Shown: one piece after another, positions 33,691 to 44,345 of the stretch | Position numbering within the stretch: position 1 is the stretch's first letter | Layout of the letters: each line of letters begins with the position of its first letter | Assembly: GCA_023525975.1 (NCBI GenBank) | Contig: CM042044.1 | Span: 11,890,501 to 11,954,500, forward strand | Length of the DNA: 64,000 nucleotides | DNA from: Smallanthus sonchifolius | Lineage: Eukaryota; Streptophyta; Magnoliopsida; Asterales; Asteraceae | Direction: 5' to 3' | The notes under the pieces: model-generated | Database searches by the model: none | Told to the model about the DNA's origin: nothing | The model's input: the letters and a program-made list of their open reading frames with translations, nothing else | Translations under genes and position numbers: made by a program

Positions 33691-34048
33691 TATTTAATAA
33701 ATTATCTTAGTCGGTAGAAAATGTTTGATTTCAAAAATCAATTTGAAGCTTCTCGTACGCTTGTGACTTTTGGAAAGCTTAAAATTTGACTTGATGTTTT
33801 GTTCAGACGTTTACTAGTAATCTTGAGAGCCCTTCAGTATCCTCGAACACTAACTTGACCGTTACGTTTTCAATTTTTTTAATCAAATAAAAAATCAAGT
33901 CATATAACTGATTAAATATTTGCCCATCAAACAAGTTGGTTTTAATTATAGGTAAACTTTATTACGTGCTAGTTCATGTGTTGAAAAATGTAAATACATA
34001 AAACTTTTAAAATTTTACGTATATATTTTACACTAGGTTATATACCCA

Positions 34049-34357
34049 GGTGAAGGTTTCACTAAGAAGTGGTTTTTCGCTAAAAACGCTAAGAAGTAGG
34101 TCAAATGAACTCGGACCCAAAAAGTAGGTCAAAGAAGTGATTAATCGCATTCCAGCGCCGTTGTAACCGTCTCATCGAAGCTTAACCCGGACCCAAAAAC
34201 CTAACCCCCCACCCGCACCCCCAAAAACCTAAACCCCCCTCCACCAGCACCCCCCAAAAATAAGCTCAATCGGAGTTCGTTTGATATCGGTTTTTAGCAT
34301 TTTTGTCATTTCTTAGATTTGTTAGCCAAAAAACTACTTATTATTTGAATCTCCCCT
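34049..34357. mobile_element. C-rich MITE-like element
   Basis: Ends GGTGAAGGTTTCACTAAGAA and the complement of GAATCTCCCC are related, and both inner sides carry AAGTAG/GCTAA words. The middle holds CCTAACCCCCCACCC and AAAAACCTAAACCCCCC tracts. A relative in opposite sense, with G-rich tracts, lies at 61,317-61,607. Confidence 0.5.
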
Positions 34358-34984
34358 TATATACCCATGTATTACAGGAGGTTGTTTAATAGAAAAATAA
34401 AAGTACAATAATGTGTAAATTTTTTTTAAATAATGTATAAAACAAGAAATAAAATTCTTTTTTCCTTAATTAAGTAATAATTATAATTTTTTATACAAAA
34501 TAAAAACATTAACATAATTAAATTTTAAAATTCAAACTTACTTAAAATAAGAAAGATTAGAAGATTTTAGTGAGAAAAAAAATATGGTAATGACACGTGA
34601 CATTCTTTGAAATCATTTATTAAAATAAGGATATCAAATTGAAATAATATAAATATAAATATTTGAAGAACTTAAATAATAAAAAAAAAATTAAGCAAAT
34701 GCTAGTGTTTTATTTGACATGTTTATAATGATCGTATTTAATATGTTTCGTGCGGACAAAAATGTCTTACGGAAATCATATTAGTTTTTTTTTTAAATGG
34801 AATTATATTAGTCCTCCAAAAAACATTGTTGAGACAACTTTTAACATTCAAAAACATTGATACACAACTTTAATCAACGAAAAAGAACATTAAAAATACC
34901 AAAAATAAAAAATTATATGAATTTTAGCATTGATTTGTTGACTTTGTTATTTTATATCTATAGAGTATTATTATACATTTGAGG

Positions 34985-35184
34985 TGAATTAACGTTGCGT
35001 AGCCGTGACAAACCCAATCGCTTATGAGCGAATATCACTGCCGGTGTTTTGGTATTATCGTAACCAATATCGGTGTTGGCTTGTATGGTTTTCGACTAGC
35101 TGAACAGATAACGCCCAAACTTATGACGTGTAATGCGGGAAAAACGACCACTTTACCGCCACGAAGCGCGGGTACAGCTACTAG
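34985..35184 (+). mobile_element. Helitron-3-prime-like 200-bp unit with 17-bp direct repeats
   Basis: The unit ends ACCGCCACGAAGCGCGGGTA then CAGCTACTAG followed by T, the hairpin-plus-CTAG form of a Helitron 3-prime end. The 17-mer TTATTATACATTTGAGG lies immediately before it (34,968-34,984) and again at 37,755-37,771 just after the Harbinger element, which must have inserted into the second copy. The 5-prime end is not a Helitron TC, so the mechanism is unclear. Confidence 0.45.
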
Positions 35185-35548
35185 TTAGACTGTCCGCAAC
35201 GCTAACAGCCATCCATCCCATAAACAGTCCTAGTCAGCATGCCACATCAGCTTATCTCCCATCATTCCCACAAACTCATTTTACCCCCAACACTACCATA
35301 CTCATCCATCCCATAAACAACCTTATTATTTCCACATCATCTTTTTTTTTATTTTCATTTATTGATTTAAATTACTATTAAATAACTTAAATTAATTAAT
35401 AAATAATTAAATAAGTAAATAATAAAACAAAAATTAAAATTACATTAAATTAAATAAAAACAACAACCTAAAACAATAAAATCAAACAACAAAACAAAGT
35501 TAATAAATAGAAACCATAAATAAGCTAGTCACTGTTCGCCCAAATATG

Positions 35549-36838
35549 TTATACTAGATCGCTTCGTAGTGCTTGGTGAGCCTCTTGGCTACGTAAGTCT
35601 CTGAACCTCTCTAGATGTGTTTGAAATTGTGACGGTGCTCCATTACTATAGCTTGGTAAATCAGGTTCGTGATCTTCACGTGACCAATTAGTTATGGCTG
35701 CACCTTCATCCTCCACAATCATATTATGTAGTATAATACATGTATGCATTATATCACCTAACACAGGTAAGGTAGAAGATCTTGCTGAACCTTGAATAAT
35801 TCCCCACCTTGCTCGAAGGACACCGAAGGCTCTCCCCACATCTTTTCTTGCAGACTCTTGACGTTTTTTGAACAACTTCATTTTCAAATTATTTTCTGGT
35901 GGATACGTGAAACTCTTTACTAATGTTGCCCATTCTGGATAAATGCCATCCGCGAGATAGTACCCTTTCGTGTACACATTCCCATTCACCGTAAAGTTAC
36001 ACTCCGGTGCATTCCCCTCTAATATTTGATTAAATACTGGGGACTGATTAAGCACATTGATATCATTGTTTGATCCTGCAACTCCAAAGAATGCATGCCA
36101 AATCCAGAGATCGTGTGATGCAACTGCCTCCAGCATAACAGTTGGATGCCCATGATCACCACGAGTATATTGACCTCTCCATGCAGTTGGGCAATTTCTC
36201 CAACTCCAATGCATACAATCAATGCTTCCAAGCATTCCAGGAAACCCGTGCACAACTGAATGCTCCTCCAATAACCGGTGGATGTCATTTTGATTTGGCC
36301 TTCTTAGATATTCTGCAGAATAAACCTCTACAACAGACCTACAAAACTTGTGTAGACATTCAAGGGCGGTACTTTCACCAATGCGTAAGTATTCATCGCA
36401 TAGGTCAGCTGGAGTGCCATATGCCAACTGACGAATAGCACTTGTGCACTTTTGTCTTGGTGATAGACTTTTTCTACCCACAGCATCATATCTTTGTGTA
36501 AAATATTTATAGTGTTCAGATTGACCTACTTCGGATATGCCTGCGACAATGCGATTGAAAAGTGATACTCTCATCCTGAACCGTCGTCTAAAGAAAGTCT
36601 CATCAAACACCGGGGTTGGAGCAAAGTAATCGTTCCACAAGCGTGCGTCAGCATCCTTACGGTCTCTATTTATTTCTTTGCGTTTCTTATTTGGCTTGGA
36701 AGAACTTGACTCTTCATAAGGATCAATCTCAAACAATTGCATGGCGAGATCTTCCACATCATCAGAAATAATATTTTGAAATTGTTGTGTGAGCATTTGC
36801 GGAATATTTACCGGCATTTGCTCATCACGGGAGGTCAT
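35549..36838 (-). CDS. PIF/Harbinger transposase (HARBI1-like nuclease)
   Basis: DDE transposase of the plant PIF/Harbinger group, 429 residues in one exon. The N-terminal ~65 residues are polar and basic (KPNKKRKE, a likely nuclear signal). A helical region at 80-180 (FFRRRFRM, LSPRQKCTSAIRQLAYG) is the usual DNA-binding part. The nuclease domain spans about 200-375: D207 in GSIDCMHW, D259 in GSNNDINVL and E328 in QESARKDVGRAFG are the probable catalytic triad; KGYYLADGIYPEW (291-303) is also a family signature. Length and all landmarks match full-length family members and there is no internal stop. Mobility needs a separate ORF1 protein, which this element lacks. It sits inside recognisable TIRs with TTA duplication, so I read it as a transposon gene rather than a domesticated one. 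Confidence 0.93.
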   Translation of the reverse strand: MTSRDEQMPVNIPQMLTQQFQNIISDDVEDLAMQLFEIDPYEESSSSKPNKKRKEINRDRKDADARLWNDYFAPTPVFDETFFRRRFRMRVSLFNRIVAGISEVGQSEHYKYFTQRYDAVGRKSLSPRQKCTSAIRQLAYGTPADLCDEYLRIGESTALECLHKFCRSVVEVYSAEYLRRPNQNDIHRLLEEHSVVHGFPGMLGSIDCMHWSWRNCPTAWRGQYTRGDHGHPTVMLEAVASHDLWIWHAFFGVAGSNNDINVLNQSPVFNQILEGNAPECNFTVNGNVYTKGYYLADGIYPEWATLVKSFTYPPENNLKMKLFKKRQESARKDVGRAFGVLRARWGIIQGSARSSTLPVLGDIMHTCIILHNMIVEDEGAAITNWSREDHEPDLPSYSNGAPSQFQTHLERFRDLRSQEAHQALRSDLV

Positions 36839-36939
36839 TTTGAATTATATGGATTGAATGGGTGAAATGTATGACGAGAAAGTTGTGTGTAAATTAGGTT
36901 AAGGTTTATGTTGGTATTTATAGTTAGATATGAAAAACT

Positions 36940-37350
36940 AGCCGTTAATATAAGGACAAAAAATAAAACTAGCCGTTAAGATAAGGACAAAACATAAAAC
37001 TAGTCGTTAGGGTATGGACAAAACATTAATATTACCGTTAGAATTATATTTGAATTTCTAACGACTAGTTACCAACGACTATTTTTTCAAACAGATAGTT
37101 TCAAATGCATATAAATGCCCTATAAATACCACAATGTCTTCATCTTATTTACCAACTTCAATTTTTCGGTCCAAAGATTATATTTTTACTTCTCAAATAT
37201 GGGTGGAGGGTATCCCTTTCCGATTGAACCTGTACGCCCAGCAAACCCAAAAAAAAACTAGCCGTTAGGAAAAATACAAAAAAACTAGCCGTTAGGAAAA
37301 ACACAAAAAAAACTAGCCGTTAGGAAAAACACAAAAAAAACTAGCCGTTA
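36940..37350. repeat. Recurrent CTAGCCGTTA repeat
   Basis: The motif CTAGCCGTTA, or a one-base variant, recurs about seven times in two clusters: three at 36,950-37,015 (unit ~30 bases with AAGGACAAAA) and four at 37,256-37,345 (unit ~27 bases with GGAAAAACACAAAAAA). They flank the divergent ORF1 start. They may be subterminal transposase-binding repeats or simple tandem expansion. Confidence 0.75.
37199..37261 (+). pseudogene. Truncated start of a Harbinger ORF1
   Basis: After a TATA-like CTATAAATACC (37,121-37,131) and about 70 bases of leader comes a 20-codon frame (MGGGYPFPIEPVRPANPKKN) that runs into the A-rich tandem repeat and stops. Its position opposite to the transposase fits the partner ORF1 (Myb/SANT-like) of PIF elements. 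I infer that the body of ORF1 was deleted. The sequence is too short to identify by itself. Confidence 0.4.
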
Positions 37351-37771
37351 GGATAAATTAAGTTTTAATTAGGTTTAAATTAAGTTTTAAATAAGGTTTA
37401 ATTAGTTTTTAAATCATAATTTATATTAACAATATAACCGTTTTAAATAAGGTTTAATTAGTTATGAAATAATTTAAATTAATAAATAATTAAATAAAAT
37501 TAATATTAAGAATAGAACTACATAATTTTAAACTAAAAATAAAAAAACAATAATACATAAATTATCGTTTTCTTTTTCCGGGATACAATGAAAACATATC
37601 GTTTTCTTTCTTTGTGGGGCCCACTACCATCAAACAAACAACGCCCATGGTGGCGCGCGGCTGGGCACGGGCGAAGGAGACTCAACGGGCATCCGTGGTG
37701 AGGGCGGCCACGTGGAAGGATGGGCGACGGAAGGGCTCCGCGTTGCGGATAGTCTTATTATACATTTGAGG

Positions 37772-38680
37772 AGTACATAATTATTTTTTTATATTAATTT
37801 TTAAGAGTTTTTATGGGGCAAAATTGATTTTTATGAATTTTACTACCTTAATTGTCTTTTACACACACATACCAATTATGCAATTAAATACAAAAAAACA
37901 ACTGAATAATATTGATTATAAATACCATAAATTAGCTAGACTACAGCTTCAAGTTAGTACAATTAATAGCGATATTCTTTTAGAAATCTAATTATGTAAA
38001 CAATCAATTTCATGTTTAACTAAATTCTCAAAATAGTTTTTATTTTATGTGATTTTATATTTAATTACTTTATTTTATAAACTTTTATTAAACTTTCACA
38101 ATTATATGGTATTTCACCAATTAAGTATTTATATGGTAGAGGAAATACCTTTTACAACACTAAGGGTTGAGGAGGTTATGGATTCAAGTCTCACTCTCAT
38201 AGAATTAAAGAAAATTATCTTTCAAAAAAAAGTAATTAAACGTTTTACCAGTGTGTGTTAGTGTGTTGTGTTTCCCGTAAAATCACGCGGATACCCTTAT
38301 AGTATAATTAAAAAGAAAACTGGTTCATGTTGTTGTAACGTTTAAATAAAATAGTACATGGTGTTTTAAAATAGTTATACTAAATATATTCCATTCATTT
38401 AAATATTGATCTAGTTGGTTTTACAAAAAAAAAGGTATGAGTCATGACAAAAAAGCATAAACTAGAAGAATGTTTTAGGGAAAAAAATGAATGGGTAAAG
38501 ATGAAAGCATTGAAAGTCTGTTTGTGAACGACTTTGAATAGAGTTATTTGGACCAACGGAGTACTACAAAAGGTTAAATTATATATTCCATACTTATTTA
38601 GAGTTTGCATAGGATGGGGAGAATATTAACAAGTGTTTAAAGAATGGTAGTAAAGAACGAGATCTTAGAGCATTCACATC
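37772..38680. other. AT-rich, no gene; SINE-like tail
   Basis: GGAGGTTATGGATTCAAGTC at 38,170-38,189, followed by an oligo(A) tract near 38,225, resembles box B plus tail of a SINE, but no box A can be placed. Nothing else is seen. Confidence 0.35.
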
Positions 38681-38681
38681 T

Positions 38682-39282
38682 CTTTTTTTTAAGTAGAAAA
38701 GCTGTATTGTCAAAAAGGCGGAAAACCATCCCCAAGTCAGTGGTTGGGGGCAGCCCAAGATTACAAACTTAGCCACAAAGTTACCCCACCGATATTACAA
38801 ACATCCCCTATTATTATGATGTCAGCTGAAACGAACTCCAATCCTTTCAACTGATGTTCCACATCTTAACTCTACACGTGATCCATAAGTATGATAGTTC
38901 CTTTGATTTGCGCCACGTAATATTGGTCCGACGAGGCCTTGTCTTTAAAAAATTTCTTGTTCCGGGCGAGCCATAAACACCACATTGTTGAATGTGTAAT
39001 GGCATGTATTAATTTATTTTTCTCCTTTAGAAGTTGTAGGCCCTCCACCTCGATTATCACCTCCTTGATTGAGTTCGCTAACGATATTGGTTGATTACAC
39101 CATCTCCATATTTGTCACCATATTGATCTTGCAAATAGGCACGTGACCATTATATGATTTGCACTTTCTTGACTAATTCCACAACTGCTATATGGCTCCT
39201 CTGCAAGCAAGAGCATCCCGAGTCACTATTCTTCTATCCACAGCTCTCCACATGAGTATTCTGACATTTGGTAATTTTTGAA
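38682..39282 (-). pseudogene. LINE 3-prime remnant (zf-RVT end)
   Basis: Read on the minus strand, conceptual translation with several stops gives fragments typical of the C terminus of plant L1 LINEs: SSCGISQESANHIMVTCLFA, and then THSTMWCLWLARNKKFFKDK (ORF 38,872-39,060). An oligo(A) tail appears as the T-run at 38,682-38,690. The 5-prime part is missing or cut by the hAT MITE that starts at 39,283. Confidence 0.65.
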
Positions 39283-39546
39283 TAGGGCTGGCAATTTCTA
39301 CCTGTTTAAGACACGATTAAACTTGTTTAAGAAAAAGTACACTATGTAATTTTATACATTTTCAAAAATAAGTAAAATTAAGAGGCTAGATTCCATCATT
39401 TCTCCTTCTTAGTACATAAAAAATACAACTGTCTTATAGACATTAGATATAAAGAAGTTAAACGAGTCGTATTCATATTTGATACTTGTATTATCCGCGT
39501 CGCCTATGACCTGTTTAGACACGAATTACCTGTTTTGCCAGCCCTA
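39283..39546. mobile_element. hAT MITE, 264 bp, at the LINE edge
   Basis: Ends TAGGGCTGGCAA and TTGCCAGCCCTA, extended by imperfect pairing of about 35 bases. The 8-bp duplication TTTTTGAA is perfect (39,275-39,282 and 39,547-39,554). Confidence 0.88.
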
Positions 39547-39728
39547 TTTTTGAACCAAACCTAATGGACGATTTTTGTATTTTACTCTATTTAAATGAAA
39601 TCACATCAACAAATTTTGGATGAGAAGAGCAATGTAATATTTCTATTATAATACATCACGATCGAATATTTGAGATGTTACAGTGGATAAAACGAACAAT
39701 ATTTTTTGGTATATGGGGTATGATGTTA

Positions 39729-40028
39729 GAGCATTCACATTAACATCATTATCCTCATCCCCATAATTACACTAAAATCACTACATTTTCTTTCTCTCTT
39801 TCAATTAAATAATATTTTTTTTATACATTTATCATTATATTTTCTCTCTCCTCCACTCACACTACTTTAAAAAAATATTAAAAAATTTATGCAGGTGAAC
39901 AACGTTTCCTCCAAATATACAAAAAATTTATACATTTTCTCTCTTCTCCACTCACAACCACTTTAAATTAACCCCTAAAATATAGAAAACTCACTCATAT
40001 AAATATAGGAAAACTGCTGTGAATGCTC
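39729..40028. mobile_element. Tourist-like (PIF/Harbinger) MITE, 300 bp
   Basis: Ends GAGCATTCACA and TGTGAATGCTC are inverted copies, and the element is flanked by TTA on both sides (39,726-39,728 and 40,029-40,031). It is non-coding, with TCTCTC/CCACTCACA repeats. A single-ended relative (TTAGAGCATTCACAT) lies near 38,666. The Harbinger element at 35.2 kb has different ends, so it is not the obvious source. Confidence 0.8.
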
Positions 40029-40031
40029 TTA

Positions 40032-41294
40032 CAAATACTATCAGAGTCATAATCGTTATGTTTAAAAGGTGGTAAAAACCTTATCGACGATGATGAGTCA
40101 CTAAGGGAGTTAGTTGTGACACCTTTGTCAAATTCACATCGTTTATTTGTATAAGATATTGTGTTATAATGAACATCTAACCTCATATATCAATATTACG
40201 TTTTGATGGATAGAAATTCGAGGATGAGTAATCTTTTAGAAAGTTTCTATCTACCAACTATAAAAAAGTCATAAACTCTTAGTGATCAGATAATATTAAT
40301 TGGTACGAGAGTCAAATGTTACGACAGTACGAAGTTAAAATTGCGATGATTGTAAGAACTGAAATCTAATATTTGGAAAACAAACGATCTTTTCTTAAAA
40401 AAAATATTTTATTTGTCACCTCTTTCGCACAAAACAAACACAACCTTTGACACATAGTTGAGGTTACAAATGGTCATTTTTAAATTCCTCATGCAACGAT
40501 GTTTAGTCACCAAACTAAAAGTGAAACAATATTATAGTTACTCATCCTTCTTGAGAGTTTACAACTAGAAACTAGAGCGACATAGTTTTTTTTATAAATA
40601 AAATACCATAATTAAACATAAAATTTTAATCTATGTATATATGTTTCTATTACAAAAAGATTTTATTTTTAACTTATATAAATTTTTATATATTGAATTT
40701 AGTAGACCAAAAGTTCATATATTACACGGGTTGAATAAATTTAATTTTTTATAAAAAATAATGAATAAGACACGTGACGTGACATATACAATTATTATTT
40801 TAATATAATCAGAATTTATCAACCAATTCTTTTAAATTATGTATTACTTATTTTGGATTTGAACAAGTCATGTGTCCAACAAGAAGTATTGTTGTGGCCC
40901 CACATAAGCTTCTCATATTTATTTGACTTCAACTTATGACCAACGACTTTTTGGCTTTACATATAATCATCTTCTAAAATTTCAATAATATTTAAAACTC
41001 TTTATTTTTGGAAATTCGTTAACCACAAATTCTAACTTGCATTTACAAAAAGAAAAAAAGAAATTAAATTGCTAAAATAACGAAACTATATTTATTACCA
41101 AAAGGAAATTAAATTCCAAATGATATATAATTCCACTAATTTTGAGCACTCATCATCGTTAAAATAGTAAAATACTAACGAATTAAATGTAAAATTACAA
41201 AAATACCCTAAAATATAAGAAAAGTAAATATAACAACATTAAAAACGATATTACCAAAACGGTAATTTGCTTCATTTTCTGTTGATGACCAAAT
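40032..41294. other. AT-rich intergenic, no gene
   Basis: Contains a TTACACGGGTTGAATAA word at about 40,720, one of the dispersed palindromic motifs discussed under findings. Otherwise nothing is recognised. Confidence 0.5.
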
Positions 41295-41768
41295 TTATCG
41301 TTCATGTGGTGGGACCCAATCAAACTTCGCCACGTAACCAGGAATGGGGCTCGCACGTGGCGAGCGCGTGGGAAACTCGTCCGTCCGCTTTCCATCTCTA
41401 TCGTAATAAATCACACCGGAGAAATCCAACGGCTGACATTTATCCCCCATCAGAATCTCCCTCTGCCACAATCCGTCGTCTCCGCCGTCATCTCTTAGGT
41501 TTCCGGCGGCTCCAGTACTCCTTTTCCGGTGACGCATCATGATCGCCTTGTTGCTTATGGTGGCGATCAATTTCTTCGGCCGTTGGATCATCGGAGACTC
41601 CGATGAAATTTTAGAGTTCTGCTTCAGCTTTCGAGAAGCTATAATAGCTTGTTTAGCGCAGAGCAGCCATAGAGTTGCGATTGATTGCATAACGCCGGTG
41701 GCGATGCGTTTAGTCTTCTCGCCGGTGGAGTCGTCGCCGGAAGTGTGACGTAGCGTTATACTCTTCAT
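41295..41768 (-). CDS. Uncharacterised plant protein with LMGDKCQPLDFSGVI motif
   Basis: A single-exon protein of 157 residues; I do not know its function. It is basic through about residue 95 (RIATGVMQSIATLWLLCAKQ, then Lys/Arg-rich), with a short hydrophobic stretch at 25-40 that is too polar for a confident membrane helix. Near the C terminus is the motif LWQREILMGDKCQPLDFSG, continuing as VIYYDRDGK, which I recall from small plant-specific families of unknown role, followed by PRASPIPGY. I chose the second Met (41,768): a TATA box at 41,837-41,844 would start transcription near 41,805-41,815, downstream of the first in-frame ATG (41,819). Codon use is GC-richer than the surroundings, as for a real gene. 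Confidence 0.75.
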   Translation of the reverse strand: MKSITLRHTSGDDSTGEKTKRIATGVMQSIATLWLLCAKQAIIASRKLKQNSKISSESPMIQRPKKLIATISNKAIMMRHRKRSTGAAGNLRDDGGDDGLWQREILMGDKCQPLDFSGVIYYDRDGKRTDEFPTRSPRASPIPGYVAKFDWVPPHER

Positions 41769-41836
41769 GTTGGAAGCACTGGCACGGCAAACGGTTGTAA
41801 AGTAGTAATATGCCAACATGAGAATGAAGCGTGTGG

Positions 41837-41844
41837 TATATATA
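41837..41844 (-). promoter_or_regulatory. TATA box of the 41.3-kb gene
   Basis: TATATATA, about 70 bases upstream of the preferred start codon and only 18 upstream of the longer start, which decides the start choice. Confidence 0.6.
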
Positions 41845-42335
41845 GGTGAGAGGTAACCGGTAATAGCCGGTGGTTTTGTAGGGTTTTACCTGCTCAAATT
41901 GCAGTGTTTTTATTTTATCTTTTGTGTTTATGGCATCACCATATAATTAAACAATAAGCTGATAATTAATTCTGTCTTAAAAATAATCAGCCTGACTTTC
42001 TTATTAATTGTTTATGTATAAGTCTATAAAATATAATGGTAATCATTATTCCATTTTGACTTCTCTATATGCAATGTATATAGCTTTAACACCAATTATA
42101 ATTCTATAAATATATACTTTTTTTTCTTCTTTTTTTTTTACGATATGAAAAAATATAAGTTTAAGTTTAGTTTTTATTTTTCTGTAATAACTTTTGTTCG
42201 TTAACTTTTTTTTAAACGGTATGCATGAGTTTGTTTAATTTTTTTTAGCGATTCAAGTAAAAAAAAGTTATCTTACGTTATAGCGAGTATGTGTTAAACT
42301 GTAAGTTTTATACCCGTGGATGAGCCGAATCGATA

Positions 42336-42379
42336 ACTACCAAACTCCCGCCGCGTAGCGCGAGAGAAAAAAAAACTAG
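42336..42379 (+). mobile_element. Helitron 3-prime terminus
   Basis: CTCCCGCCGCGTAGCGCGAG forms a GC-rich hairpin, followed after an A-run by CTAG and then T, the classical Helitron 3-prime end. The 5-prime end was not located; the element presumably extends left toward 41.9 kb. Confidence 0.5.
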
Positions 42380-42581
42380 TTTTAATTAATTCCTTTTAAA
42401 TGCAAGCAGTGGCGGACCCATAAATTTTTTTCATCGGGGTCAGATAATTTTTGGGGTCGATTATCAATAACTAAATATTAGTTTTTTCGGCTTGAGTCGA
42501 ATCGGGTCGGGTCAGTTCACACAATAAAACGATAAAAACAAATAAAATTATAGATGAACAATAATAATATGATGTTTGTCA

Positions 42582-42941
42582 TTAGAAATACATAATCAAA
42601 AAACAATATATCCCTATAATTGTTCTATACGGGTTTTTATTTTTTGAAACCATTACATAATCTATAGAAACTTTTCTAAGCAACTCTTTTTCAATATGAC
42701 AAACACAACTATCACTCAAATTCTCATCGCCAATCCGACTACGGAAATCTGACTTCACGTACTTCACTACAGAAAAGCATCTCTCAACACTTGCTGTTGT
42801 GACGGGTAAAACGAGAGCCAACTTCAATAAACGGTACACCAACGTAAAGTTCTGGTGTTTTTTTGTTTCAACCATCAATCTCACAAGACTAGATAAATCA
42901 TTCAAGTTCTCAAATCCTATATCCGCTTTCAAATTATCCAT
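42582..42941 (-). pseudogene. hAT transposase C-terminal fragment
   Basis: A 119-residue frame containing the hAT dimerisation signature: LALVLPVTTASVERCFSVVK followed by VKSDFRSRIGDENLSD. Full-length enzymes are 600-800 residues, so this is only the C terminus. A hAT-like end, CAGTGGCGGACC, lies at 42,407-42,420 on the proper side, which makes this the 3-prime end of a decayed element. The frame ends without the rest of the protein upstream. Confidence 0.75.
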
Positions 42942-43005
42942 GTAGTTTGGGAGTTCAATCTTAGGGTTTTCCTTATCATGTTCATTAAAATCATATGGAT
43001 ATTGG

Positions 43006-43140
43006 TGTCGGGCGACCCGCCGACACCCTAATATAAGAAAAGAAAAGAAAATAAAAATTTATCGGTGTTGGGCAACCCGCCGACACCCTAATAGGTCCGT
43101 CAATGCTAGTGGCGGATCCAGGGAATTTTTCCATGGGGTC
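43006..43140. repeat. Short duplication and second hAT end
   Basis: GGTGTCGGGCGACCCGCCGA and its near copy GGTGTTGGGCAACCCGCCGA, each followed by CACCCTAATA, lie 60 bases apart. TAGTGGCGGATCCAGGGAAT at about 43,107 repeats the hAT end of 42,407 in the same orientation, including the following ~110 bases (GGGGTCGG, TAAATATTA, GGTCGGGTC). Confidence 0.6.
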
Positions 43141-44109
43141 GGAATTTTTTAGGGTCCGTTGTTTATCGTTAAATATTAATATCTTTCAACTTGTTTCAGG
43201 TTTGGTCGGGTCGTGTCACTTAGTACAATTAGCAAATAGCACATATGACATAACATTATAATAGAATAATACGATAAGCGAAATTCAAAACTTAGAGAAA
43301 GATTTTTACAAAAAGTTACTTGAAATCGTGAGGAGGTAGCAACACAAGGCTGTGAACACTGAACTGCCTAGCAGAGCGAGAATCGTAAATTTGTGGTTAG
43401 CGAAGATGCCTAAAATCGTGAGGAGGCATGACGAGAATCATGATTAGCAAATTGACGTTCTTCAAATTGCGTGAAGCGTGAATATGAAACGTTGAGACGT
43501 TGATGGATTATGATTGTCGCTACTTAGATTTTTTATTTGGTTAAATTGTTTAAACTTTAAATGGGTAATGAGTTAATTAGACGTGGGCTTAATTGTCTAA
43601 ATAGGTAATGAGTTAATTAATGTGAGTTTAATTGTTTAAATGATTGTTTTTATTCCAGTTTAGCCCAAATGTCCAATTAAGTTATTAGTTAAAATAAGGG
43701 TCGGTTTAAAAATTAAATTTTCTTAGGGTTAGTGTTAAAAATTATTATTTTTGGGTCGGATAAAATTTTATAGGCGTCCGTGTCAAAATTTCTTAGGGAC
43801 GGTCGAGAATATACCGCATATATAACAAATAGAAAAAAGAACTCTTTGGGATCGACCAACCCACCTACCAACGCCAATGCTTACAAGTCATTTGCAAGAT
43901 GGAGAATGCTGACCATGGATCCACTAGCAAGCCTCTCCGACTTGTTAGAAATGGGTTTCCATTGTGGAAGTAGAAAATGAATAATTTTGTTTTAGTGTTT
44001 GATAGTGCTCTCTAAAGGTCTATAAGAGATGATCATATGTCCTAATGGTCATTCCTGCTTATGGGAATAGAGAACAAGTGCTTAAGGACCTATTAAAAAT
44101 ACTCTAAAG

Positions 44110-44345
44110 AAGATAAGAAAAAAATCGACATGGATGAGAAAACTTTATGCGTACTTGAAACGGTCTTATGAAATGAAATTTGTTAAGGTCTTTTACAATA
44201 TGAAAATGTTAAAGAACTACGGGAAGGACTATCAAACCAACTTGAAGGCACCGCTCAAGTTCTAGAGAAAAAAGTATGACTATGATGCACCAGTATGAGA
44301 CATTTGCTCATATTACTAGAGAGACCGTGTATCAATAGTTGTCTG
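44110..44345 (+). pseudogene. Degenerate retrotransposon gag fragment
   Basis: In one frame with several stops the translation reads DKKKIDMDEKTLCVLETVL, then YENVKELREGLSNQLEGTAQ, and in another frame YETFAHITRETVYQ. The spacing and wording resemble the capsid-type gag domain of plant LTR retrotransposons (Copia UBN2-like). No pol follows. The ORF at 43,780-43,980 just before it may belong to the same relic. Confidence 0.4.

Larger units (their letters stand above)
35188..37754 (-). mobile_element. PIF/Harbinger element, 2.57 kb, ORF1 lost
   Basis: Terminal repeats GACTGTCCGCAACGC and GCGTTGCGGATAGTC, flanked by the diagnostic TTA target duplication (35,185-35,187 and 37,755-37,757). It carries an intact transposase on the minus strand and a divergent promoter and start on the plus strand (37,117-37,261) that appears to be what remains of the second, Myb-like ORF. 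The 3-prime subterminal region (37,610-37,740) is unusually GC-rich. Confidence 0.88.
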
